A stretch of 64,000 bases of DNA from Neopestalotiopsis rosae (Eukaryota > Ascomycota > Sordariomycetes > Amphisphaeriales > Sporocadaceae), in contig JALGAS010000004.1 of NCBI GenBank assembly GCA_023078685.1, forward strand, positions 6,076,001-6,140,000. The letters run 5' to 3'. The translations under genes and the position numbers were made by a program. Of the stretch, positions 20,571 through 31,460 are shown piece after piece. Position 1 is the stretch's first letter. Every line of letters starts with the position of its first letter. The notes beneath the pieces were generated by a model. It did not search any database, was not told the origin of the DNA, and saw nothing but the letters and a program-made list of their open reading frames with translations.

Positions 20571-21364
20571 ATTGTAGTATGATGATTCTGAGGACTCCGT
20601 AAATAGCACGAATCGGTCAATCGAAGCTTAAATCAAGTATGTGAACTGAAATGATGGGCACATTTATACTTGTTCTCTCTGAACAATGAATGAATGGTTA
20701 TACCTGTGTCACATTTGTAGTCACACATGAGCCCGAGTTGCTCCTCAGCAGAATATTTCCTGCCAGAACACGTGTGTCCCCGGTAGTATCCCCATGGGGA
20801 AATCAGCCTCTAGTGTCTGGGGTCCTGTGGGGGCCGGACATACTGATGTTGAAATCCTCCAATCGAGAAGAATCCCAAGTTGTTTGCTTATTCTCATGTG
20901 CAACCATGGAGTGTTCTCACTTGCGACTGCAATGTGCTTGTGATAACATGCGGGCCATCTTTCGGAAGACCAGTTAGGCTGGCTGTGGACTCTTATACTC
21001 TCTGTTTAGCGTGTACCACACTCGTGGTTCAACTAGTCCACGGGCAGGAAAATGTGGATCAAGGGAGCGTTTCATATAGAATGTATTCATTTCCGACGAA
21101 CCAAGAGCTAGCAATAGGGGACGGCAGCTATGACTAGGTACATAGTAGAACAGACTGACCAACAGTGCACTCGCGACATTTATCAAAGAGGCTAAAGGTT
21201 CAACACAACTGAAGGGCAGCTTCTTCTTATTACTGTCTGTGATATGATCTTCGAAATGCTTGATATACGTGCTGTTTATGCGAGCGGCAAATGCCTTTCT
21301 ACCTAGGTGCCCTCGTTGCATCAAACCGTACACATATTGCCGTATTGCACCGACGACCAAGACA
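20571..21364. other. Intergenic, promoter of lyase gene and 3' flank of fasciclin gene
   Basis: About 0.8 kb. Apart from the TATA-like element noted separately, nothing recognisable. The minus-strand frame at 20974-21474 overlaps the last fasciclin exon in another frame and is not a gene. Confidence 0.4.
20662..20668 (-). promoter_or_regulatory. TATA-like element for the lyase gene
   Basis: TATAAAT on the minus strand about 92 nt upstream of the chosen ATG, a usual distance for a fungal inducible gene. Confidence 0.45.
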
Positions 21365-22125
21365 TTAGCAATACGGTAAGGCCGTGTTGGAGCAACTCCC
21401 GGCGATAAACGATTGAGATGCTCGAGGCAGATCGGCTTCGAAGATCTGCGTCGAGGGATCCAGGAAATGATCAATTATGTGGACCATGCCCTGCAAGCAG
21501 TATGAGTGGGTGTTGCAGTACCAAACTTGTGCAAAATCTGGACTCACGTTTGTCAATTGAATGTCGGCTTCGGTTACAGTGGATGCATTATTCAGTCTTA
21601 GTTGGCCTCCATCGACTTGGGCCCCAACGTAGAGAAATGAGCCCGTTTGGAATCGTAGAGCCGTTGAGTTGAAAGCCGATGACTTCAATTCAGTATTTGG
21701 CACATAGTGGTGCTGCAGTAGATTACCGAGCCACCATTTTCCCTTTGGAGTGTTTGCAAAGGTCTCAAAGTACTGCCCCGTCTTCTCGAATGCAGTATTA
21801 GATGGCGCGAAAAATGTATACTTCCAGCTTGTCGGTGTATAGAAAGCCTGCGCGAATCCTATTCACCGCTTAGCAAGGCATTTACCTTCACCTTCAAATG
21901 GGTGGTGTTGATATGTATCATACCAGGAACACCTTCCAGCAAGGCCGAAAGATTCGAAAGCTCCGGTCTGTTGTGGATAAAGCTTAGCACAGTTGTGGTG
22001 CCTGAGGGTACGGGGACAGTGTAAGCGTCGGTCGGTATTGGAGCATATGCCAGTAGTTGACGATCGACAATGCTCCCTAACCCCATCGAAGTCAGCTGGG
22101 CCAGAACAGCGACACGCAACTTCAT
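21365..22125 (-). CDS. Secreted fasciclin-domain protein
   Basis: Exons 22125-21924, 21858-21548 and 21490-21365 give 212 aa. Signal peptide MKLRVAVLAQLTSMGLG. One fasciclin (FAS1) repeat: TTTVLSFIHNRPELSNLSAL, then after splicing FAQAFYTPTSWKYTFFAPSN with the FAPS/NTAF motif, NLLQHHYV (H-motif) and NGMVHIIDHFLDP (the second conserved box). The last intron is 57 nt, a multiple of three with no stop, so retaining it would insert 19 residues between LTN and GMVH. FAS1 proteins act in adhesion and cell-wall attachment; no GPI tail is visible. It is divergent from the GH27 gene by 408 bp, so the two may share control. Confidence 0.87.
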
Positions 22126-22533
22126 TGTAAACTGATTGCAAATCCAAATGTCATAAACAATGTGGCGGACAACGATACTCAACGAGGGTCAAATTCGTCT
22201 TGGTCCCAATGTAATAATTGTCCATCGCCGCGCACACATCAATAACATCCTGAGCTAATATTTGGAGTCAGTCCATCCAATGTTACAGGGATGGGACGCT
22301 CCAGTGAGGTTGCATTACAAGCATTACAAACATTACAATGGAGACAGCCGGTACTCTACCACTCGGACTCGGGCTAGGTATCGGATAGTTCTCCGGGCTT
22401 GAACGATGGTTCCTTGTTGATCGCGTGGCTCGACAGGGAGTTAATTAACTAGTATATCCCTACCCGCACTCTGTAAGAGTATCTTTTAGTCTTGAGCGTC
22501 CCATTTACGCCAGGCGAAGCGTCTGTAGCAAAG
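22126..22533. promoter_or_regulatory. Divergent promoter, fasciclin / alpha-galactosidase
   Basis: 408 bp between two start codons. A TATATC at 22453-22458 lies about 80 nt before the GH27 ATG. The sequence GCATTACAA recurs as GCATTACAAACATTACAAT near 22315-22338, a short imperfect direct repeat of CATTACAA that could be an operator for both genes (inference). Confidence 0.45.
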
Positions 22534-23932
22534 ATGCGTCTCCTCCATCTTCTACTCGTGTCACTGCCTGGACTGGCAAATGGCCTGGCGAAGAAACCGC
22601 AGCTAGGTATTTGCGTCTTCTTCTACCAACTGACAATGTCACATGAACAATTTTAATTGATCGATAGGTTGGAACTCGTGGAATGCTTTCAAGGCCAACA
22701 TTAACCACACAATCATTAAAGATACGGCAGATGCCATGATTGACCGTGGTCTTGTGGCAGCGGGCTATAATTATCTACTACTGGATGACGGGTGGGCTGC
22801 ATACCGCGACGAAAACGGGTTACAGCAGGCAAATGCTACTCGTTTCCCAGATGGAATCGTGGGAATCACGGACTACGCGCACGAACGTGGCTTGAAAGTT
22901 GGCATATACAGGTTTGTAGACAAATCTTCGAAGAATATTAGTATTCATCTTGCCATGAGTCTGACACGCGAGATCAGCGATGCCGGAATCTTGACCTGCT
23001 CCTTCAAACCAGGTAGCTATGGCTATGAAGAGCTCGATGCCGCGACCTTTGCTGGCTGGGGCGTTGACTATCTGAAGTACGACAATTGCGGCGGCTTTCA
23101 GGCAAACACGCTGGCCCCGCAGGAACGCTTCTGGCACATGGCCCACGCGCTAAAGGACACTGGAAGGGAAATATTCTACTCGCTGTGTCAATGGGGCAAT
23201 CAGTTTCCATGGCTGTGGGCAGATCAGTTCAGCGACTCGTACCGCATCGCTGGTGATATACATGCATCTTTTGCTTCGGACAGTTCTGGTGTGTGTTCAA
23301 CAGCGTATTGCCTGAACACAGGATACGCTGGGACAAGTGTTCTTACAACCATACGGAAAATGCGAGAGCTCTCTTATTTTCAGAAGCCTGGATCGTGGGG
23401 TAAGTTCTGGTTCCCCTCCACTGAACGTCGAGCACCCCAACTGAAAAACTACCCCGTAGGCGACATGGATGTCCTTGAAATAGGCAATAATGCAATGACT
23501 ATGCTCGAGGAGCAAACTCACTTTTCTTTCTGGGCAGCTCTGAAATCACCACTGATTGCCAGCACCAATCTTCTATCAATCAACCAAACATCTCTGGATA
23601 TTCTCCTCAATGAGGAAATAATTGCAATCAATCAAGATGATGCAGGGGTGGCCGTTAATTACATTCCAGGTCTGTCGTTGGAAGGTAGCCTTCAGATATG
23701 GGCAGGCCCGCTCAATTCAGGGGATTCAAAGTTTGTGATTCTGGCTTTAAACGAGAAGAATGTCACCCAAGACATCTCATTAGACCTGAGCACAGTGCCT
23801 CAATTCGCAGATAGTGCTGGTGGAACCAGTCGGGTGAGGGATGTATGGGCACAGAAGACTATGCTGGTCAATGGCACAGTCTATCTGAGCCAGGTGGGCG
23901 TGCATGAGACCAAGGTGCTTGTTTTCTCGTGA
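22534..23932 (+). CDS. Secreted GH27 alpha-galactosidase
   Basis: Exons 22534-22606, 22668-22911, 22978-23399 and 23460-23932 give 403 aa. Signal peptide MRLLHLLLVSLPGLANG is followed at once by the family opening LGWNSWNAF. Spliced motifs are LLLDDGWA, KVGIYSDAGILTC, YLKYDNCGG (nucleophile D141) and YRIAGDI (acid/base D199). A small C-terminal beta-domain ends the protein. The enzyme removes terminal alpha-1,6-galactose from galactomannan, raffinose-type sugars or pectic side chains outside the cell. Introns 2 and 3 (66 and 60 nt) are both multiples of three without stops, so the frame reads straight through them; the splice sites and the family alignment (GIYS|DAG, SWG|DMDVLEIG) show they are introns. 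Confidence 0.93.
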
Positions 23933-24704
23933 TAATAGATAAGATATATCGAAACATCCTGCACACCGATCATCTCGTCGTAGAAGTCCATCTTTTGCAT
24001 ATCGGGACAGTTTTGCTGAGCTTGCCGCTTCATTTGAGCATTCACTCGTCAAGATTCTATGACCACTACCTTTCATCCGCGGTTCTTTCAATCATGGATA
24101 ATTTGAGTGCGCCTGGCGCAGCGATCTCTTCATCGGATGCACCTTCTTAATTATGTATATGCGTCAACATAACTTACTATCCGCTATCAACTTCGGGAGA
24201 TTTTCCCCGCTTCGCCTGAATGTTTTGTTCATCTGCAGCCTAGGGTTCGTTGGTTCACGAAGAGTGTATGCTTGGGGTAAGATTGAATGAGGTACACCGA
24301 GTCCCCGGGGGTTCACCATCAGTGGTGTCTAGTGCTCTCAGTAGTGCGCTGGAACGCCTAGGCTTATACTACAGCGGAGGAAGCTCCGACACCTTCCCCG
24401 CCTCCGGACTGCTCATGCAACATCTGCGAAGTTTGCCAGCGGAAGGCGGAGGATTCCCATTACGAGTCTTACAGCACCGGGTCTCGAGATTGGAAAAACA
24501 ACACGATGCTTACTCTGGATGAATCACGGGCCGCCGCCTCGATGCTATCTCGGAGCTTCGGGCCGCTTAAGACTTTATGGCCCCAAGACCCTCAGAGTCA
24601 AAGTCACCATGGGTTCCAGGCAGAACTAAGAATCGATTCAAAGCTCTCTGGACTGCAATTCGATCATTATTCCAACTTCGAACTTTTGGTTGACATTTAT
24701 CATC
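23933..24704. other. Intergenic upstream of the GH88 gene
   Basis: About 0.77 kb. Two overlapping short frames (24250-24522 and 24506-24730) have no known domain; the second contains CSCNICEVCQRKAED only if extended upstream, which is not supported by a start. Treated as promoter and 5' UTR. Confidence 0.4.
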
Positions 24705-26359
24705 ATGCCGGCTGTGAAGCGTACCAGTGATGACATTGTCGGCGCAAAACCTCAAAAGCTCGCCAAATCGTGCCTCCTGACTCCAGAGAATAACCGGTCG
24801 CCCGATAGCGAGGAGGCTACAGATTTGCAGACGATACCCAGCGAGCTTTTCAATAATATAATCAAAAGTCTATTCTCGCAGGAAACAATTGCGAAAATAT
24901 GGAGTGTCGCAGAGAGAGGACTGCATCAGGTAGTCATCACTCAGATCCAGAAGTCCCCAAGCAGAAAACTCATTCTTATTATAGGCTCGTCCACCACTGG
25001 TGTTTCCAGAGTATACAAAGCCGGGACACACAGAGTATATATATCGCGATCTAGACTTCTGGACATCTGGATTCTTCCCTGGATCTCTCTACTTGTTACT
25101 CGAAAGGGAGCGAAAGTATCGGCTCCGAGTATCGCTTTCAAACACGCCCATCTTACATGAACTCCAACTCGAGTATGTCACTCTTAGAGTTTGGCAAAGG
25201 GAGTGCTAAGCTGACAAGAGATGAATCTAGATTTGCCTGCAAGTGGTGGACTGAGAACCTTCATCAGAACGCTTGGCTAGGAACCACGCATGATCTGGGG
25301 TTCATGATCGCTCCGTGGGCCAAGGTAGCATGGGAGTTGAATCGAGACCAAAGGGCCTTTGAGACCCTCAGGTGGTCTGCAAAGACCTTGTATGGTCGCT
25401 TTCGCCAGGAGGTCGGTCTCATTCGTTCATGGGATACCTGTGTCACGAAGCGGTACCAATTTCTCGATCCTCAAACTGAGTTTCTCACTGTCATTGTAGG
25501 CGACTTTCGCATGCATAGCACGTTCACATAGCACGTTCATTGCTAACAAAGACACCAGGATAACATGATGAACCTAGACCTCCTCTTCTACGTGGCGAAA
25601 CATACCGGGGATCGCGGAATGTTCAATGCAGCCGTACAGCACGCCCGCACCACGCAACGAACACACATACGCGAAGACAACTCAACAGTCCATCTTGTTC
25701 ATTTCGACCCATCCAATGGAAATGTTTGTCAGCTGTTGACAAATCAGGGATACGAAGATACATCGTGCTGGACACGGGGGCAAGCCTGGGCAATCGCCGG
25801 CTTTGCGGAAACGTATCATTGGACCCACGACATGAGTTTTCTTTCCACAGCACGCAATTGTGCTGACTATTTTCTGCGCCGACTGCCAGACAATGGCGTG
25901 CCTCCATGGGACTTTGATGCCTCCGATGAGGACAAGTCCGGCAAGCAGCCGCCAGATGTCAGCGCGGCGGCCATCACCGCCTACGGATTGCTGCTCATCC
26001 ATGAAGCGCTCCTCGCCCTGGGTGAAACATCTGAATATTTGGAACAAGCACTCAGAATTATTGGAGGTGTATGCACGCATCATATGAACAGCCCGGCCGC
26101 ATTCATTGACCACCAAGAAACTGTACCAATGGTTGAACGAACGACGCAAGACGTTTGTATGCGTCATGTTGAAATTGGGGTGGGGGACACGATCCTCAAC
26201 GGCGCCACTATCAATAACCATGAATACGCGCCACGTCAGTGGGCCGATCATGGGCTGGTCTACGCGGACTACTACTTTCTTTTATTTGGCAACAAGCTTT
26301 TACAGATGGACGCCAAAGGATTGTTAGGGAAATTCGCGGTCTTGACAGGACAGACATGA
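24705..26359 (+). CDS. GH88-type unsaturated uronyl hydrolase, no signal peptide
   Basis: Exons 24705-24929, 24985-25172, 25231-25495 and 25559-26359 give 492 aa. Family features in order are PPLVFPEYTK, DFWTSGFFPGSLYLLLER, FACKWWTENL, THDLGFMIAPW (D159), VIDNMMNLDLLF (D227), YEDTSCWTRGQAWAIAGF, DVSAAAITAYGLL, DTILNGATINN and YADYYFLLFGNKLL. The two aspartates match the catalytic pair of GH88. These enzymes hydrate the 4,5-unsaturated uronic acid that polysaccharide lyases leave at the non-reducing end, releasing it as a keto-uronate. The first 75 residues are polar with no signal peptide, so the protein should act inside the cell. The first intron donor (GTAGTC) is weak; GH105 is a related alternative. 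It converges on the zinc-cluster gene, stops 160 nt apart. Confidence 0.88.
25514..25539 (+). repeat. Perfect 13-bp tandem duplication in a GH88 intron
   Basis: CATAGCACGTTCA occurs twice in direct succession (25514-25526, 25527-25539) inside the third intron, just before the branch-like TGCTAAC. It looks like a recent slippage event and does not touch the splice sites. Confidence 0.9.
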
Positions 26360-26519
26360 GGCTGGAATAAGTCGATTGCAGTTCGATGCAAGACTGGGTG
26401 CTTGAGTCATTCGAGTTTTGATGTGATATTGAGGTTGAATTTGACTAGCTTCAACTTTAGAGTAACTGTCGCATGATATACGCTTTTCTTTTCCCCCAAT
26501 TCCGCCAGGTATTGCATCA

Positions 26520-29103
26520 TCATTTCCCTGTGGACTCCATGTCATCCGAAATGATTGGATGAGAGAACACACTGACCCTTTGGTTCGGTAAGAAAGGGTC
26601 CTCGAGAAGGGAGTGCAAGTCTTCAAAACCAACGGGATACTGATGTTCGTATGGATCCGCTAATTGGTTGGGATACGGTTCAAGAGAGTTCAAATTTGGC
26701 GAGTGCATTGCCGTTTGGGACGCACTTGGAACCTGAAATGCCATTGGCAATGGAGGAAATGCCAAAGAGATCATGTCAGGAGGAGTTCCATGGGCATCTG
26801 TTGGGACCGTGTGTGCCAGTGGATAATGGCAGTTATTGGCTGGAGATGCTAGCGTTACGCCATAAGTTTGGGCAGTTGAATGGCCAGTACCCGAGTTTGC
26901 AAGTACAGCTCGAGTTGTTTGAGTCTCATTGTCAACGAACGCTGATTGAGTGAGGTCCAAGTCATGTGGCCCAAGCTGCCGTGCTTTGAAAAGACGATGT
27001 GCCAATTTGGAGGCCAGATTATCATCCGGGGAGGGTGTAGAACCAGATACATGGGGACCATTCCACCTTCGTGAAATATCCCAAAGACTGCCTAAAAGCG
27101 ACTCAAATTCTGGAAAGAGGTTCATATTGTATGTCGCTGAATGGGCTAAGAGCATCCTTCCGCAGATGAACAAGCAAAATGCGAATTGGGGATTTGTAAG
27201 AAAACCTGCAGAACGCAAGAACTTGTGAGCGATGATTCCCACCTCTCGTGCTGCAGCCAGACACGTTTCTGCGCTTGAAGATGACGGTAGCCTGATTGGC
27301 GATTGTTGCCATTCGAGCGTAGGATAAGCGATGCTCTGATGCAGCAGGACCACAGCAGTGTTGTGCGTTATGTGTGCCAGTGTCAAATTGGGATCCATGT
27401 TGCCGTCGGCGTTCAATGCACATGCTTCCCGCCACCTGACAGGCAGGAACGTCTTCCATCTATTATAGATGTCAGTTCAAAATAATTGATTATACCAAAG
27501 GTACGAACAGAATTGACGCTTACTGCATGAGGCGCAAATCAAGTTGCTTGAAACGTATTAACCACAAGCGAAGGGCTTGAGGATTGTGAATGTCCATGGA
27601 TTTCTCCAGGAAAAAGGTCGTTACAAGACCGAGACTTTCTGTTGCCTCGATACAATATGAAAAAGCACCCAGGGAACTTGCCTCTTCTGCAGCTGTAGCC
27701 AAGCTGAGCGGATCGCTCCCATCCGCGCTTGGTTCTTCAACTGTGCCGAAATAAGGTGTTGGAGTTGACAGAGGCTCACCCGCCTCCCACAGTGCGCCTT
27801 CACATGGAAGTCTTCTCTTGACCTCGGTGCTTTTCAATGACATGTTCCAGCCAGTGGCAATGCTACAAAACCTGTCCATGAGAAAGACGTTCCAGAACAC
27901 CCGTCGTCTGCCTTCAGCAGCAGCCCAGTCTGCACATGGTGGCAAAAATGCAATCCTCGTTATCAGTGCCCTTTTGTCTGGTCCACAATCATATCTGTCT
28001 TCTTCCTCCACGTTGAGCTGAAGATGCTCCACTGTTCTAGCGATACTGCCCACAATGGACCACGCTGAAGGGCCGCGGCCACTTCCAATCTGTTTTGTCC
28101 CAATCAGCTTGACTTGATCTGGCGCATATGCATGTGCCACTCACCATGTCAAAGGCGCAAATAATCAGTGCCTGAAGGTTCTCGACCGAAAAGGACTCCA
28201 TGCTCTCGAGGATGACCGCTTGACGACATTGCTTACCCAGTCGTGACCGGATTTCTGGACTCGCCAGCCTTGGATCATCGGAAAACCTCACGCACAAGGA
28301 CGCAATTGCGTGGAATATCGTCTTCATCTTACGACGCTCAGATGGTACCTTCATTGCTTCCGGGAATAACCTCACGTGCAGTATAGGTATCCAAGGCTGA
28401 ACGCGAAGGAAGTAAATTTCGACAAGGGAGTCGACGAGATCCTGAGGAAGACACAGCTCGCCATCTTTCATCCAAAAGGGATCAGAGCGCTGAGAATCAG
28501 ACTCTTCATTCAATTTCCGCCTTTTGGGGATGGACGTGCGCTCATCAACTCTCGATGCGGGCGCTTTATCGTCAGGATGAAGTGCTGAGAGTGACGCCTT
28601 TAGTTGTGCTGTGTATTCGGGTAGCGATAAATCATTATCCGGAAGGTCATTTTGCTTCTGGCTGCTAACGGCATCAAGGCATCTCCATACTTGCTGCCAC
28701 AATACTCCTTGTCCGAGAAACATCTTCTCTAGCGAAACTATAGCTGTTCAGCAGCGGACGGAATTGGCCAAATAATTGCTCCTTACCTAATCTTTGGTTC
28801 AGGTTCTCAATTGCTCCAGTGCGCATCCCCGGCTTGGCCTTTTTCCCGTCATAGATACAATCAATATCTCCAGAGTATGGTCAGTTTCCTCACTGCAAGA
28901 GTTCTCACAGTTCAGGACTTACTGTATCGTGTGCAGTGTGAGCATGGACGCGCACGTGAGCACTTTGCCTTCTTCTGGCGGCACGCTTGGCATGCCGGAC
29001 CCTCATCAATCTTCCCGGCACCATTTTTCTTTCTTCCAGAGTCCTCTTCTCTTGGATCTTCATCGCAGATGTCATCTTCCGAATCGTCGTAATTGTGAAC
29101 CAT
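26520..29103 (-). CDS. Zn2Cys6 transcription factor with fungal_trans domain
   Basis: Exons 29103-28923, 28867-28787, 28728-28145, 28089-27524 and 27459-26520 give 783 aa. An acidic N-terminus (NYDDSEDDICDEDPREED) precedes the cluster ACQACRQKKAKCSRARPC, then SHCTRYNIDC across the first splice. GMRTGAIENLNQRLEKMF is a likely linker and coiled-coil dimer region. The middle-homology domain (PF04082 type) starts near DLVDSLVEIYFLRVQPWIPI and includes RRRVFWNVFLMDRFCSIATG. The C-terminus is long and Pro/Asn-rich, a probable activation region. Introns are 55-64 nt. It lies between the convergent GH88 gene and a divergent MFS carrier and is the obvious candidate regulator of this carbohydrate block (inference). 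Confidence 0.9.
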
Positions 29104-29668
29104 TTTGAGTGTCAATCAGCGCGGCCAGGGGATGGCTGCCGCATCAGATAGAGCATTGACAGATGATCTTGCCAATGGCTGCGTTATTCACTCGTTGAGA
29201 GTCAATAAGCGAGGCGATTCCAAACGCAGAAAGCCAGCTACCAACTGCACGGAATGTTTACCGAAGGAATACTCTAAACAAGCCTGGAGAAAGGCCATTC
29301 GACGCACGCCTGACTTCGCTTCCCCAGATGTCCCAGAGCCCCAGATTCCCCAGATTGTGGAGAAATTCGATTTGTTCGCGTTGAATTTCGCCGGAGACGA
29401 GCTGAGTGCGGAGCTCGGGCAAAGTCCCGGCACACGCTCCGGTCGCTTAGCCCTGGTCGCTAAAGACACTGCTAGGATACTGGTATCGGCGACCAGGGGC
29501 CACTCGCGATAATGGGAGCTCTTATAGTCGCGGTGCACTCGACAGATTTGGCCTTGATATCATGGGAAGAGCTGCAACTGTGTTCAAGCCTCGCGACAAG
29601 ATAGATCATTCAGACGATCTGAGTTGTTCCGCCAATTATACTCCTGATTATTCACGCGCATCGCAATA
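29104..29668. promoter_or_regulatory. Divergent promoter, zinc-cluster regulator / MFS carrier
   Basis: 565 bp between divergent starts. Overlapping frames on both strands (29105-29512 and 29188-29538) have no domain or splice support and look like chance in a promoter. The layout would let the regulator act on itself and the carrier together. Confidence 0.5.
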
Positions 29669-31327
29669 ATGGATCCCCCCAAAAACACTGAGCCACGGGC
29701 AGGTGGAGATCCAATCACAGCAAAGAAAATGGAAGCAGACACAGTGCCAGGACAAGGCAATTGCGAGGTAATTAGCAAACGATTACTGTGATATTATTTC
29801 CAACTGATCAAAACTAGACTGCTCGGTATGCCGCCCAAGAGCCTTTGTTCATTGATGAACAGACGAACAAGAAGCTATTCTGGACCGTCAATCGACGGAT
29901 TCTGGCATGTATGCTGGGTACTTATTTTTGCCAGTCTCTTGATAAAGGGACCCTTGGCTTTTCGTCCATCATGAACATAAGAGCAGATGCTGGTCTCGTG
30001 GGACAGGAGTACAGCTGGCTCGGGACAATTCTTTACATGGGTGTATTGGTCGGGGAATATCCAACCAATTTGCTCTTGCAGAAGCTACCAGTCGCAAAAT
30101 ATCTGGCTGTCAACGTCTTTTGCTGGGGTGCCGTCATTGCCTGCTCTGCAGCAGCGAACAACTTTGCGTCGCTCATGGTTGTCCGATTCTTGCTCGGAAT
30201 ATTCGAGTCTTGTGTTCAACCTGCTTTCATCATTATGACCGCCATGTGGTATACAAAAAAGGAGCAAACGACTTTGACGTCTCTTTGGTATTGCATGACC
30301 GGGGTGCAGCTCATGATCGGAGGCATCATCGCCTGGGGCGTGTCACATTTCAATGGCCATCCTATCAAGTCGTGGCAACTCCTCTTTCTCGTTCTCGGAC
30401 TTGCAACTTGCGTCTGGGCTGTTTTCATTGGCTGGTGGCTGCCCGACTCACCAATGAAGGCGAAATGCTTCAACGAGGATCAAAAGCGTCTCATGATTGA
30501 GCGTGTCCGGGCAAACGAGACGGGCATCCAAAACAAGGTGTGGAAAAGGTATCAAATGATTGAGGCTTTGAAAGATCCCATTGTTTGGTGCTATGTCATG
30601 CTCAACATAACTTCGACCCTTGTCATTGGCGGCCTTGGTGTCTTTTCAAATATTATTATCTCCTCTTTTGGTTTCACCTATCTCCAGACTCAGCTACTCA
30701 ATATTGCACAAGGAGCCGTCACGATTATAGTCATGATTGGCAGTGGTACGCTGGCGACATGGACGAACCAGACCGCGTGGGTCATGCATGCCTGGACAAT
30801 GTGAGTGCGCCTCGTTCGATTAATCTGCTTACCCTTGATACTGAACATAATGCAGTCCCCCAATCATCGGAACCGCCATTATTTGTACCGTTCCTCCAAA
30901 TGGTTCCAACAGCGTTGGGCTTCTTATCGCTTTTTACTGCACGCAGTTTTACCTGGCAGAGGGCAACTTGATCTTCTCTCTGATTTCTCGCAATATCGCA
31001 GGGCAGACAAAGAAGTCGACAACACTGGCATTGAGCTTCATTTTTTGGGCGGCAGGAAATATGACGGCGCCCCAGATATTCCAGGAATCGGACAGTCCAC
31101 GGTATCGCAAGGGTTTCATTGCTCATTTCTGCCTCTATGGGTTGTTCAATGTTGTTTTGGCCGTTCTGCGTATACTTCTTGTACGACGCAATCGCGCCAA
31201 ACGGGGAGACGCGGCCGAGACTCAGAGCGCTGGTGCTAAAACCGCTTCAGACGAGAAGATTGAACATGTCCACGCATTCCAGGACTTGACCGATCAAGAG
31301 AACCCTGACTTCAGGTACGATATTTGA
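29669..31327 (+). CDS. MFS carrier, anion:cation symporter (Dal5-like) family
   Basis: Exons 29669-29767, 29818-30800 and 30856-31327 give 517 aa. The opening KKLFWTVNRRILACMLGTYF and DKGTLGFSSIMNIRADAGLV are typical of the fungal Dal5/ACS branch, as are LGIFESCVQPAFIIMTAMWY, WWLPDSPMKAKCFNEDQK and the 2x6 layout split by a charged loop. The C-terminus is a charged cytosolic tail (KIEHVHAFQDLTDQENPDFR). The branch carries organic anions such as allantoate, nicotinate, tartrate, pantothenate and some uronates across the plasma membrane. Next to a GH88 regulator pair, an acidic sugar or unsaturated oligouronide is a reasonable cargo (inference). Confidence 0.88.
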
Positions 31328-31460
31328 TCAATATTGCAGTATGTAATACGATCAAATTAAACCTCGATAAATTCTTATGGGGGTATACTAGTATTTCGTC
31401 ACGTAGCAAGACCCGTAGGTAGCTTGCCGATCATGAAAATCAACGACTAGACTTTTCTTC

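Noticed and set aside
24250..24730. Overlapping short frames upstream of GH88
   Set aside because: No domain, no splice model; likely promoter and 5' UTR.
29105..29538. Overlapping 135-aa (plus) and 116-aa (minus) frames between regulator and MFS gene
   Set aside because: No domain, signal peptide or splice support; they lie in a divergent promoter and share the same DNA.
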